NCBI GenBank assembly: GCA_038087015.1
Contig: JASBNA010000081.1
Span: 113,403-177,402, forward strand
Source: Cerrena zonata
Taxonomy: Eukaryota; Basidiomycota; Agaricomycetes; Polyporales; Cerrenaceae
Length of the DNA stretch: 64,000 nucleotides
Reading direction: 5' to 3'
Shown here: piece after piece, positions 1 to 11,800 of the stretch
Layout of the letters: each line of letters begins with the position of its first letter
How positions within the stretch are numbered: position 1 is the first letter of the stretch
Notes under the pieces: model-generated
What the model was told of the DNA's origin: nothing
Database searches by the model: none
What the model saw: only the letters and a program-made list of their open reading frames with translations
Program-made: the position numbers and the translations under genes

Positions 1-585
1 ATTGTGAAGAAACCATAGCATCTGGGGACGACGACACCTTGATAGCCGTCTTGTGCTTGTAGGTGCTCATACATCCAGGCTTCACGCGCGAGGCTTCTGC
101 AGTGGTACGGTTTCGCGACTTTGGCACATAGCTCGAACGTGATCCCTAGCGTGTCGAGTGGGATCTCGGGACCATTGATATATTCACGGGCTCGGATTAT
201 ACGTACAGCATGGACGAGTCCAATGCGTCCGGTGCTGATCTGGCTCTCCCAGTTCGATCTCGAGGAGGATTTTCCCTTCTGGTATGGGAGCGGGAGCCCA
301 ACTATCGTGAGGCCACCATCTCTTCCCCGGACTCAGAGTAACGTAACCCAGGAATGTGATTGAGCGTTTGACTGGTATTGGGTCTACGCCCTTTTTGGAC
401 CTGGTTAGGTTGTGAACAAATACGTCGGAGATGATCGAGAGCGGTTCCTGGGTTGGAGGTTAGGGCGAGACGTATGAAGGAAAGGGTGAGCGTACCACTA
501 TCTGGCTCTTGACAGAGTCCTGTGCCTCTGTTATGTCTGTGTCGGTTGAAGGAGAGAGTAACCCACCAATTGTATCTGAACTCAT
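1..585 (-). CDS. Kinase-like protein, N-terminal part (cut by window edge)
   Basis: Minus-strand gene whose 3' part lies beyond the left edge. The ATG at 585-583 opens a short exon (585-496). A GTACGC donor and CCCAG acceptor join it in phase to a second exon starting at 447. The second exon reads through a tryptophan- and proline-rich stretch into a glycine-rich loop (STGRIGLVHAV), a lysine in an AKVAKP strand, and REAWMYEHLQ...RCYGFF, an order typical of the small fungal protein-kinase-like family. No catalytic loop is inside the window. Near 245-255 the reading frame jumps by one base between the strand before the loop (EIELGEP) and the loop itself, so the gene is either broken or carries a one-base consensus error. 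The kinase assignment is from motif order only; substrate unknown. Confidence 0.6.
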
Positions 586-1180
586 GTTGGAAGTTAGATA
601 GATTTCGACGAGTACGGAATATTGCGTGTTCGAATGTTGAAGCTCAAGGTGAAGTTCGACGTTCGACTTCACGGACCGATCTATTACTATGAATACTGGG
701 AGACTGGGAGAGCAAGAGGAAGAAGGGAGAATCGGTGCAGGAGTCTCGCCGTGACTGGCAGGCAATTGTACACACCCAAGTTACGTCAGGTTACGTCATT
801 GTCAGTCTTTAACCACCCTCTTGGCAGCGGTCGGATTTGGGGCTGACCGTGACCTTGGATCGACCACTGGCAGCACAAGCACAAGCACTAGCCAGCCCTA
901 CCACTTGGCTTTCAACTCCTTTCAAGTTCTCTTCGACTCTCTAGCACGCGCCATCTGCAACTGAGCAAACATCTCATCCATTTTGTACCGTAATGTCGAT
1001 CCATGTCTCCGGTGACAGTTACGATGTGCTTCTATGCGGCTGACCCCAGTTTCAAAGTAAACTGAGCATGTCAGCCACCCACCTTTCTAGGAATTCGCAG
1101 CGAGCGAGCCTCTCGTATCTCACTCTTCTCCTCTCTTCCACTCACGCCAGTACTATCTGCGATATTACTGAAACTTCGAG
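586..1180. other. Intergenic, divergent promoter region
   Basis: About 600 bases between the divergent kinase-like gene and the gene at 1181. Pyrimidine-rich tracts (for example around 1120-1145) precede the plus-strand gene. No ORF with protein-like composition, and no RNA gene recognised. Confidence 0.5.
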
Positions 1181-2639
1181 ATGGCTTCCATGATCTCATC
1201 CAGCTGCACAACAGTGAGTGTCGATACTATCGTCTGACTTTTCTCTGCTGACTTTGACGAACTCAACAGCCGAAACTTATCACGCACTTCTACATGGTCT
1301 GATGACTCGAACGACTCGAACGCTTCGACTTCGGGCCTCTATACTCCTGCAGATCTCAGTAGGCAGCCTAGCACGGCTGGGATCGTTGGAAAATACGATG
1401 GACCTCAGCGTATGCTTGTCAGCTCGCAGAGTCTGCTCAACCTTCACGAGCTGGAAGATTCTCTCAATGTCTTGGATGTCAACCCGAGCCTTCGTGGTAA
1501 TGTAAAGAGCGCCATAAAGAGGGCGGGGACGATTGTCAAGAACAAAGTTCAAGGTACGTACTCCCCCTTCACAATGCCCTGATGTTAAGATTTCCTTCCG
1601 TCTTAGCGTCGTCCTAGCGTCGTCCAACAGAGCGTCGACGAACCAGCTACGTTCCCTCAGGTACGTTTCCCAGATATCCTTCTCGTTGTCGCTATATGCT
1701 GATTATGTTCTGTTCTATTAGGGCGAACCAACCGAGAAAGAATCACTAGCAGATGCCTTGACACCACGTCCTACCCCTGATATCCCATCCATCTGCGTGC
1801 AAGATCTCGGTGAAATCTCTCCAAACCCGGAGTTGGGAACTACACCTAGGTTGGGCACCAGCCAGAGAGTACGTCTAACACAAAGTCGTCTATTGTGTCC
1901 ATAATCATAGCTGATATACTGTCTCTTCAGAGTCTTACCCCGAATCACGCAATAATGCACTCTGCATACCCATATCTCCTAAACCCATACGACAACGCCA
2001 ACATCTCCGCAACATCCCTACTCGCCGTCTGTGGCTCCCCCGCACCCGCATTCCAAGAACACAACAACAACAACACCACCCTACACCCCACCGTCCGGGT
2101 CATGGAGCCACTACCTCTCCATGCCCATCCAAGCACTCTGCCTAATCCCCTGGTGCGCACTCGTCGGAGCATGTATCATCCTCTCCCCAACGTCCATCGA
2201 GAAGTTCACACCTTCAACTGCGAATATCCTGGCTCAGAGTTTACCTGTCCATGGGCCCAGGAGGTTTGCCCATTGGGGCCATTGTGCGTATTATCATGTG
2301 GTGATCTTTGTGTTTCCGTTGATTATGATGATGCTGTGGGATCTGAAGGTGGCTGGGACGCTGATGGCGGGTGTGGGTGCGAAGGGGTGGTGGGAGTGGA
2401 AGGATTTTGTTAGGGAGATGAGGAGTGTGGGAGGACGAGGGGGAGGGGGAGAGGGAGGGGGAGAGGGAAGGGGTGGGCCGGTGGTGTTGGGGAGGAGTGA
2501 TATGGAGAGTGTGTATTTGGTGCTTAGTGGGGATTATTTGAGGGAGGGGTATCGGATGATTGTGGATGGGAGGGTTGTTACTATGCATGATGCTTCGAAG
2601 GATTTTGAGACGTACGAGGAAGAGGAGGTGGAGATTTAG
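1181..2639 (+). CDS. Hypothetical membrane protein, multi-exon, frame breaks
   Basis: Protein-like exons follow each other between good splice sites: 1271-1552 (Ser/Thr-rich, then SLLNLHELEDSLNVLDVNP and a basic AIKRAGTIVKNKVQ), 1607-1660 (ends VDEPATFPQ), 1721-1869 (EPTEKESLADALTPRP...) and 1931-2639. The last exon encodes a proline/threonine linker, then WSHYLSMPIQALCLIPW and two hydrophobic stretches (likely membrane spans), a glycine-rich run and an acidic tail EEEEVEI. The exons cannot be joined in one frame. The phase is off at the first two junctions, and inside the last exon the frame changes near the AAC repeat at 2063-2080. Either indels are present or the gene is decaying. Family not recognised. 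The first-exon ATG at 1181 is a guess. Confidence 0.4.
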
Positions 2640-2774
2640 TGGGTTGTTACCCCGTCCTGATCGGTTTTATGTACCAATGTTACGATTATATTCTTTCTGC
2701 AAACGAATAGATGTTGCCTAGCTAGAGGCTTTACATGACAAACACTACACCACGCCGAAAAACAGTCCAACACC

Positions 2775-4414
2775 TCAATCTTTGGTAGGATGAATAGACT
2801 CTTGAAGAGGCCACATATCAAAATGCCCCGCAGTCCCCCATCGAGCATCATAACCCCTCCCACTTCCCTATAAACCCCCAACAATTCATCATCAGTATTT
2901 CTTCTTCTAAAAAATCTTTGTTGCATGAACGAAGAGAAAAATCACACTCACGAATCGATTAGACGGGAACCCCAAATCGAACGGATGGATACTCTCGAGG
3001 TACGCGATATGCGAGGGCGTTAGGGTGATCGAGAGGGCTTCGAGGTTGAGGTGGAGGTGCGAGACTTTGCGCCCGCCGATGATGGGGAAGACGTACGGGT
3101 ATTTTTGCATCGTGTATGCGATTGCGACTGTGCATGAGTTGTGAGTATGTTTTTTCAGTAGAAAGGGGAGGGAAAGAGGGAAGGGAAGGGAGAGAGGAGG
3201 GGAAGAGAGGAGGGGAGAGAGGGGAGGGTACCTGCTGTGATGGATTTGGCTCCGACTTCGTTGGCTACTTTCTCTAGTGCGAGGCACATCTTGCGTTCGT
3301 CTTCAGTTCGTTCCCAGTTCGGTCCAAATATCATACGTCCTGAGATCCATAATTATAATGATTCACGAAGCCTCTTCGATGACGGGGGTCGGGACATACC
3401 TTTTTCACCACTCTCCCGCCTGCGTTCCTCCTCCTCATCCGTACGGATCCTCCCACCCGCAAGGACGTCAAAAGGAGCAAGCGTCATCCCCTCGTTGAGC
3501 ACCATAGGGATGATCTCACGTTCCATATCTCGCAGGAGGACGTTCCATGCGCCTTGGTAGATGGAGAACGGGGTCTTGCCGTGGTCTTTGGCGTAGGTGT
3601 TTGCTTTGGTTACTATCCATGCGGGGGTGTCTGATATACCCTATATGGCGTAGAGTATGTTCAAAAATTAGAATGCGAATACAAAGGGTAGATGATGGAG
3701 TATAGAGTATATTTGGGATGAAAGAATGAAAGAGGGAGGATACGAACGAGGTAGAGAACTTTCCCTTGGACGACGAGGTTGTGTAGGCCGTTCATGACTT
3801 CTTCGACACGCGTAAAGTAGTCCCACCAGTGGACGTAGAGGATGTCGACGTAGGATGTTCGGAGTTTCTTGAGTGAGGCTTCTAGTGAGATCGTCATCGA
3901 TTTGATGTTGTTTCCCATGAATGTGGATTTTTGCTTGAGGGTGTCGTCGCCGCGTTTGTAGTTTGAGGTGTACTGGGGGATGGGGTGTTGGTATACTATG
4001 TTGCAGAGTTAACATTACTGAGCTAGTAGTTCTCACCTTGGTTGCGAGGACGATCTGGTCACGAATGCCTCGCGATTCGAGCCATTCACCAATGAACTCT
4101 TCCGAAGTCTCATCCTGACTACAAATACAACCCCGAGCATGAGTTTCTCTTTCTTCTGAAAAATTATAAATAAAATATTGGACCCACTAATTATTAGCAG
4201 TGTCGATAAAGTTTCCCCCAGCTTCATAGAACGCATCAAGCAACTTGAAACTATCTTCCTTGTTCATGCTGCCCATCCCAATAGTATCCCATTTGTCACC
4301 GATACTCATCGCACCGAGACAGATAGGTGAGACTTGGACACCTGCCATAGGGCCTAGGAGACGATGTCTACCGAGCTTGGTGGGGGGTTGACGTGCGGAT
4401 GCCAAGTAGGACAT
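2775..4414 (-). CDS. Aldo/keto reductase, aryl-alcohol dehydrogenase (AAD) type
   Basis: NADPH-dependent aldo/keto reductase of the fungal AAD / norsolorinic-acid-reductase-like subfamily, likely cytosolic, reducing aromatic or other aldehydes. Seven exons (4414-4188, 4118-4037, 3972-3748, 3640-3400, 3339-3232, 3127-2952, 2867-2775) sum to 1152 bases and 383 residues, the usual size. The catalytic tetrad is visible: Asp71 and Tyr76 in FIDTANNY, Lys103 in VLATK, His151 in ILYVHW. The C-terminal half has the cofactor-side strands (PFSIYQGAWNVL, MTLAPFDVLAGG, VFPIIGGRKVSHL) and ends GHFDMWPLQESIHPTKD. The final exon is read from a TATAG acceptor just before GGAAGTGGG; the longer open frame there is not the real one. 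In white-rot fungi such enzymes take part in aryl-alcohol turnover; the physiological substrate here is inferred only. Confidence 0.92.
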
Positions 4415-5246
4415 GTTTAGTTCGATTGAGCTGAGAGGGTTGTTGGAGTTGATGTAGATGGGGTGAGTGTACTACTAGAGCGAATGTAGGACACAAAATT
4501 GAGCAGTGGGTTGTACGTCCTTATATATGATCCCCTTCAGACCATGACATTCCTCTCCCTCCGAGACGGACATGTTCGATAGGTAACACGTCAAAGTTAC
4601 TTCCGAGCCTGAAGGGGAGAATGGGTATATGTAGCGTCTATTGGTGGACTCACCTTTGCTTGAAGTGAGAAGCGGATATACCGATATCCGGGAATACGAT
4701 TCGATAGGTGAATAGGTGGGTACATAACTGGAGTCACCGTTTCATGATCGCGCTTATTGGGTGCCGGGGGCAAGGGAATGCTTGAGTTTTGTTATGTGAC
4801 ATCGGCGATAGCATTTGGTACTAAGAAAAGACAAGAATTTCATGAGACGAATTCAGTAATACAGAGAAGCACAGGTCGGACGTGATACAAGTTCAGAAAC
4901 GGGCTCTCGCACGTACCGGCGGAATCGTGGTGCATTGGTGTTCCAACAATTATCATTGTAAGTACAGTTACTCATGTCATACCTGTTAGTGACGAGCCCT
5001 AGAGTGTTGAAGCAGGGATGTACAACGGCAACTAAGATACATAAATACACGAGAGACCTGAGGGAATTCAGCGCAACAAGGTAAAACGAATTCCACATAG
5101 TTACTCACAACATTAGACAGCCGGTCGAGAGCACGATTACGAAGACATTGTCTAGGATGAACCTAATCTATACATTGAGTCGATCAATAGTAGTATCAAT
5201 GACCGTCCAGACTCTAGGGGACAAATCGTTACACGCCCAAGACACT
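4415..5246. other. Intergenic with one doubtful small ORF
   Basis: Upstream region of the reductase and downstream region of the hotdog-protein gene. A minus-strand ORF at 5098-4853 begins MWNSFYLVALNSLRSLVYLC, a hydrophobic leader-like start, and later holds several cysteines. With no homology I can name and an unclear exon structure, I do not call it a gene. Confidence 0.35.
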
Positions 5247-6567
5247 TCAGAGAGGTCGCATGTATTTCGCAGCCTCCATCCCATCATGCACACCCTTGAT
5301 GAATTCCAAGTTCACCTTCCTTTTCTCCTCGATTCCCACGAAGGCTTGCTCCCACCATCGTTGATCCTCAGGAACCTCTCTCCATCCGCCCTTCAAGAAT
5401 GTTTGAAGCTTTCTCAAGTCATTTGTGGGCCTTAGGGAACGCACGCTAGCCCAATGAGGCGGAGGGTTCGTATGCGTATACGGTTCGAACTTGATACCAC
5501 CGGCCTTCGAAGACGAGATCTGAGGAGGCGCCGTGAACCCTTCGCAAGCCATAACAAGAGTGGGAGGGATAGTGATTCGGTTGATCTTGTAGCAGCACTC
5601 AGAGATAGCGATACAATGTAATGTAGCGCCGTCCTCTTCGTCCAGTTGTTCGGCAGCAGCAAGTAGGCGCTTCAAGGGAGAGCTTGTGGCGTCTTGAACA
5701 AGTTTAGGATCCTCTGGTGTGTGCAGGTTGCCAATGGGAGCGTCAGAGACAGGAGGGGTAGGAGTCGCGTCAGGAGTGGATTTAGACTTGTTGCCTGTCT
5801 TCTTTGCACCCTTCGGCTTGGTCACGAAGCGGGTGATGACGTAGACCTGCATTGACAAGGGTAAGCAGCAGAGACAAGCCCAACATACGGAAAACACACC
5901 CATTTGTTATCCCATGCGGCGATGCTCGTCCTCATTTCATATACAGAAAGCATCGGAATCTCACGGAGATATTTGAAGTGAGTGCCCCCCAGAGCAACCC
6001 AACCACCACAGCGATACAAAGGTTGGATTAAGGGTGAGCGAGCCGTGGAAACGAGCCATATCGAGGTTCTATATAAGAAAAGGAATAAGCATTGGTATTT
6101 AATTCACATATGTTCAACCCTCACCTTCGGATATGACGAGTTGCTCATGTGCATGTTGAAATCCGAGTCGTCTGGTCCACACCAAGTCTTGAAAGAGGTT
6201 TGCCATGTTAGCGGATTGGAACCGACTGGAGACAGCTTTTCCAGCCACTCCGCTTCAAGCTTCTTTCGTGTGACCCGAGGTTTAAGCAGCAGAGTGCAGC
6301 GACGGAATAAGAAGCGTAATCGCACTGCCCATGCAAGCAAGTAGATTCTGACTATCCTTGAAGAGTAAATATATGATCCTATTAACAGAGATATTTGTAC
6401 TCACCATGCCACGCAAACGGCCACCCTCTGAAATTGACCAGGATTATAGCCCCCACCAAATACTTCAACACACCAGGGAGCATGTCGCGAACTTGAGGAC
6501 TTAGCCTGGACCAGGTCCTTATAATCCTTTCCAAGGACTGTTTCGTGGATACTAGACTGCCTGACAT
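5247..6567 (-). CDS. Membrane-anchored hotdog-fold thioesterase-like protein
   Basis: Four exons (6567-6405, 6324-6125, 6068-5900, 5846-5247). The N-terminus has a hydrophobic segment (GVLKYLVGAIILVNFRGWPF) and a basic stretch, then WCGPDDSDFNMHMSNSSYPK and LDMARF, the strand and helix start of a 4HBT-type hotdog domain (Asp...Asn/His...NNxxY pattern). The next part (CGGWVALGGTHFKYLREIPM...WDNKW) is the central sheet, followed by a long charged C-terminal extension ending AAKYMRPL. This arrangement matches the fungal THEM6-like family, whose biochemical role is poorly known. The exons sum to 1132 bases, one more than a multiple of three. Inside exon 3, near 6018-6030, the frame shifts between LTLNPTFV and YRCGGWVALGG. 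A one-base error or a real lesion is there. Confidence 0.75.
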
Positions 6568-7082
6568 AGTTGTGGTCAGATGTTTTTCGTAGAAATGGTC
6601 AAGAAGATAAAGCACACCGTTCGGTAAATCGGTAAATGACCGCTGATGAACGCGTTGTGGGCGGCTTCGTCGGCCTGGCTAGGAACGAATTTGATGATCC
6701 ACACTCGAATTAGACAGGAAAACAGAACAAGGAGAAGGGGATTTGGAAAGAGTGCATTGAGAAATCCAAAACTTATATTGACAGCACATCCCCACTGTTT
6801 GAACGTCCTGACCAAATGCAGAAAAAGCTCTGGGGACGGTTTTAGGACATTGAAAACGCCGAGGAAAAATCAAGTGCGACAGCCTCCCCGTCGGACACAC
6901 TCCGACACATCTGCAATGACAACTGTTAGAATAACATTCGAAAGATAGCTTGGCCGACGGGCGTAGCCACGGATGAACTGAATCCGGAAATACTCTTTAC
7001 TGAATCCATACGGCTGCAACGGCTACGATCAACTACTTTAAATAGCCGGTGACCGAGGTTCAGTATTCGACTTAAATACATT
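6568..7082. other. Intergenic, nothing recognised
   Basis: Overlapping short ORFs on both strands, none with a protein-like pattern I recognise. It separates the hotdog-protein gene from the first MITE. Confidence 0.4.
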
Positions 7083-7803
7083 TACAGCCGTTTCGGAAAA
7101 CTATGTCAGTAGCGCTCGACGCGCGTCGCAAAAATCAAAAAATACGAAAACGGTGGGATAGAGAGAATTGCTTCAGAACACGCGGAATTCCTCAATAGAT
7201 GTGGTGTTTTATTATAAAACGGAGTCAGGCAAAGCACGTCACAATGAACTAAGCTTTGGGGATCATCGAGAACATCTGAGACTCGCCAGACAACTCATAT
7301 TATGGCAGCAGTGAGTTGTGAGCCGAGACAACTCGGGCCCTTACTGCTATGCAATAGTTCAATCCCCCAAACCATTACAATACAAGCATGATGCTATGTC
7401 TATTGAATACGCACATAAATATGAGTTTAGCGAGTAGCTTCGACCAAATTCAGTTACCACATAACGGGCGCCTAATTCCCGACATACCGTAGTATCTTTC
7501 TAAGAACCATTTCTGTACCGTTTAAAATTTTTGAAGGTCGTATGTAAGCTTAAAAGGACTCATAATGTCTGGGTTATACTTTTTACACTCATGATGTGGC
7601 AGATGGTTATGAAGCCTAAGAAGTTCGCACAAGTTCATGCTCTCCGCAGACTTCATTTTCGGCATGTTTCAGGACTCTGGAGACATTTGAAATGTCCATT
7701 GAGGTCGATAATGGCTAAATCCTGCTTGATAGGCATTTTGACTATTTTTGATTTTTACAACGCGCGTAGAGCGCTACTGACATAGTTTTCCGAAACGGCT
7801 GTA
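7083..7803. mobile_element. MITE 1: TA-flanked element with ~57-base inverted termini
   Basis: The left end (from 7085, starting CAGCCGTTTCGGAAAACTA) is repeated in reverse complement at the right end (to 7801). About 57 bases match with only a few differences. TA dinucleotides flank both ends (7083-7084 and 7802-7803). The interior of about 600 bases has no convincing coding frame. Long inverted termini, a TA duplication and small size fit a non-autonomous Tc1/mariner-type element. No transposase for it is in the window. Confidence 0.88.
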
Positions 7804-7909
7804 TCTCCCCTATAATACTAATAAAGAAGAAAATGGATCGTTCAATATTCGTCGTAACATTAAACTATACTATACGAGTATATCTTCAAAAACTAAAATA
7901 TGGGTAATA

Positions 7910-8596
7910 TAGTGTCCCAAAATTATTGTCTTCCGCGGTATGTTTTTGGCTCGCGCGCGGTAAGTGAGCTGGGAATTCCGCGCTAAGTTGTGGTCCACTC
8001 AACAACTCTACGCGAAGTTGAAGCTGATTGTACGCCGAGTCAGGTTTCTGCGACAACATGTTTTACATTTCTCATCAAACACCTATTTGAGGGCTCCAAG
8101 CTAGTCACCATGCCTCACGCATGATATGTCAATCTCAGCCAAATCGGTATCTAAGCTTCTTCTTCTGACTTGGTTCCATCGTTCATGAGCCCCAGGGCTA
8201 ATGGGATGACCTATGAGACTAGAAATTTGGGTAAGAATTATAAAATATCTCTAGTTAGTAGTGATACAATGCTAGTATTGCTATTATAAGTGTTATTATG
8301 TTGTCCCTTGCTCGTAGTACGATGACTTGTATGAACCTTTACCTCATATTTAGTATGAGGCTACCAATGCAAGAGAACTCAGAGCTTAACTACTTAGTAT
8401 GTTGATGCAATGTTTGGATAATGGCCAATCCATTCCGTGGAAATGTCGAGAGAAATATTGCTGCGCGCAACAACTGTCTTTAACAGAGCGCGGAAATTTT
8501 TGGACACTCCGCGCTCGGAAAGTGCCCTGAACACTCAACTTACCGCGAAACCACTCAATTATGGTACTTACCGCGGAAAATAATTTTGGGACACTA
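7910..8596. mobile_element. MITE 2: TA-flanked element starting GTGTCCCAAAATTATT
   Basis: The left end GTGTCCCAAAATTATT...TTCCGCGGTA (from 7912) recurs in reverse complement at the right end (to 8594), with TA on both sides (7910-7911 and 8595-8596). Beyond the first ~30 bases both subterminal regions hold several copies of CGCGGTAAG-like words in opposing orientation. No coding capacity is seen. It sits only 106 bases from MITE 1 but has unrelated termini, so it is a second family. Superfamily (Tc1/mariner or pogo-like) is inferred from the TA target. Confidence 0.87.
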
Positions 8597-8831
8597 TATA
8601 GCCCATACTAAAACCTAGGTGACGCGAAAGATGGTGAAAATTTGATATAATTGCGATTGTAAGCTACATCTTGTGGGTATGGAATGCGATTTGAATTGGT
8701 AGAAAGTCCATGGTCCAATGGTTCATCGGTATAGTATAGAAATGAGAAGGGTTGCTAATTTGGTATACAAACAATGTTGGGGAATAATTGGAGGAAAATG
8801 TTCAGTTGTACATGACGAAATAGTGAAAGCT

Positions 8832-11800
8832 TCAAAGGGAAGTGGGCTCCGACCTATCAGGCGGGAATCTTAACCTTGCTAATAGGATAGTATCCGATTT
8901 ACCACCCGATCTCACTTCTGAGACTTTATTTGCGGATTGATATCCGGGAGCCTCTTCAGTGTAGATTGGACCGCCGAGCATGGACGAAGCCAGCTCATTG
9001 GAAGTCGAAAATTCGCCCCATGGCGAGCCAGTCTTGGGTGAAGAGAAGACGTTGAAGTTGACCTATAGAAGAAGGGAGATTAGAATATTGAGTTTAGCCT
9101 GCGCTCGATTCTCGACGTACCTGTCCATCCGGATGGTTATGACTCACGAAGAGCGCATAGTCTGGAGCATCCAAAGTTCCGATGACTCGTGTAAAGGAGT
9201 ATAAGAAAGATCGTTCAGTGAGATAAGGTTGACGAACTAGCATACCTAGATATAGATCCTCCTTCTGGATGTTATGTTCCGCTCCATAGAGGTCGAGAAT
9301 ATGATCGATATTCGCTTTAAACCAGGCCTTTGGGGTAGCGAGATCCTCAATGTATCGGTACAAAGCAGACTCCGTGAAGAGATGTGCGGCTTTATGTCCA
9401 GTCCGCAGTGGCGACGAGTATCGTCTGCTCACAGCTTGTCTAAATGAAATAATGTTTATCAGAAAATGAGATAGGGTGGAGAACTATTTGTACTCACGCA
9501 AACTGTCCATCACCCTTACTCTTCGCAGTGATCCAAGCTTGGATGATGTCCATGCCCTTCTGAGCAACGTTTCGTTTGTCAAGTTTCTGACTGCCTTGAT
9601 TGACACGACCGTATCCATACAGAGAAGGTATGACATCAGCTCTGTGGTTCGAAGTCTCGGGTGGCTTGAAAGAGTTAAATAGGGTTATGAAGGCACCATC
9701 GGGTTTACTATGGTATCCGACAGCACCGAGACTGACGTTGCTTGGGGTCCATAGCGGCAGGGTAACTGTCAAAAGACTGTTAGGAGAAAGTCTGCAATCA
9801 TGAAACGGAACACATACGGGAGGGGTGATATTCATGCTGAAGCAACATCCTATACCTCCTCTCATTCCTCGCCGATGCGATTGCGTCATCTGCAGGTAGC
9901 GGTGACTCGTACCCGGATTCACCCAAGTTCCCGTGGTGGAAGTCGTAGTCCGACTCTGTTGAGGGCGTGTGAATTCGCAAAGAGGATTGTCGACTTTTGG
10001 TGGGTGACACGGTATGCGAGGCTCCTCCTATGGTAGGAGTCCCTTCCTCATGAATAAGCGAAAGTCCATCAGAGTGTCCTTCGCTTGCTGTTTCGTAAAC
10101 TCCGTCGGTGAAAGAGGGTGAGGGTTCATTGAAGAACATGTCAGCTACGAATATGATAGATCAATAAAACGTCCCGAACAATCTCAAGGGAGACACGTAC
10201 GAGGTAACAAAGGCAAGTCGACAGGATGCATTGGAGGTGATTTGCGATTCCTGAGAGGGTCATAATCCAGGTCCACGGTAGGCGACATCGGTGAATCCCG
10301 CACGTCTGCGACATATTTCGAACGTAGGGCCTGGATCTGGCCATCGACCTTGGCAAATAATGGCCTCTGTGCGGGGACACGATTCCAGCACGCTCTCAAG
10401 ATATCATTAAGTTCTGTACTCCAAGCACGTTGAAGAGGAATCTCAGGACGCATATTTTCTCCTAAAAGCCTGATTAGTAAAGTAACTTGGAAAAGATAGC
10501 ATTCAGAACATACTCAGTACGAAGTGACGAACAGTATCATCATCGACCAAAGGCCAGGGAAGACCACCCTTGGTAAGAATCTCGACACAGACCATAGCAA
10601 AAGCGTAGACGTCGACTTGTTGGGTGAGCTGGCTCTGACCCCACATCAATTCGGGTGCTTGCCATCTCAAAGTACCATCTAAAAAGACAAGAATCAGCAT
10701 TGCGGCTAGGCAGATGACGAAAGGTTGATTCCACTTACGTGGCAAGGGAGTCCCGCTCAGTCTGTAAACCTCGCTCCTTAGCTCACTCTGACCGAAGTCC
10801 GTGATGACACAATGACCGCTGTCATCGACAAGGATATTGGCACCCTTGAGGTCTCCATGTAAGACACCTTTACCATGAAGATAGGCCATGCCCCTTGCGA
10901 CCTGGTGTATCATCCTCAGAACATCTACGTTATCCAGAGACGGTTGTGCCTTCAAGTACTTGATGAGGCTTCCGTTCCTGTAGTATGGGCTGACGAAGAA
11001 CCATGGTGGGTCACCAGTAGTAGACGAAGCACCAAGAAGTTCGACAACGTTCGGGTGCTTGAGAGTCTTCCAGATACTGACTTCATGGATGAACAGTTGC
11101 CGAGGTGTAGATTCAGCCAGAACCTTGATGGCCACAACTCGGTCTCGCCAACGTCCGCGGTAAACATCGCTGAAGAAGCCAATGCCGATCTTCTCCTCCC
11201 GATCAACTTCGTAGCGAGTGATAGTCCAGGAGGGTAGTGAGAGAGTAGTTGCACCGCCAGAAGTGGAAAGACGACGAAGAGACTCAATACCAGATTCCAT
11301 GAACTCCCTGTCGAGAGTATCTTTGGAGGAACGGGACCGTTTGCTGATACTCGACGAGCTCCCCGAGCTGGAGATAGTGCTAGATCTTGACAAACTACCA
11401 CCAGAACCACCGGTAGGGACGGGATTGATGAAAGCAATAGCTTCATCTTCCACTCGTTCCTTCTCCACGACCACTTCTAGTGCTCGCTGTAGAGTCTTGA
11501 TCGCCTCAGGCATCTCATCCCGACCTACTTGGAGAACCTTGATCATCTCCATGTCGTTATTCGTTTGTAAGGCACTGCGCATCAACTGTCGCAATTCAAC
11601 CGTGTCACGAGCTGAGTCACGTTCGTTTTGCAATAGTCGAAGCGTATTAATGAGGTGCAGTGGGTAGGTATGGGGATCAGAGTCATCATGTGGCGTGTTT
11701 GCAAGCTGGAGAGCGTTGGCAATGCTTCGAGGAGCTGGGGCATTGCTGTGGCTGGGTGAACCAACGGGGGCTGCGGAGGTACGATTGAGACGCTCCATAA

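Noticed and set aside
2241..2588. Minus-strand His/Pro-rich ORF
   Set aside because: Shadow of the glycine-rich last exon of the plus-strand gene.
7531..7785. ORF inside MITE 1 as a transposase
   Set aside because: 84 codons without a DDE/D pattern, overlapping the right inverted repeat; most likely chance.
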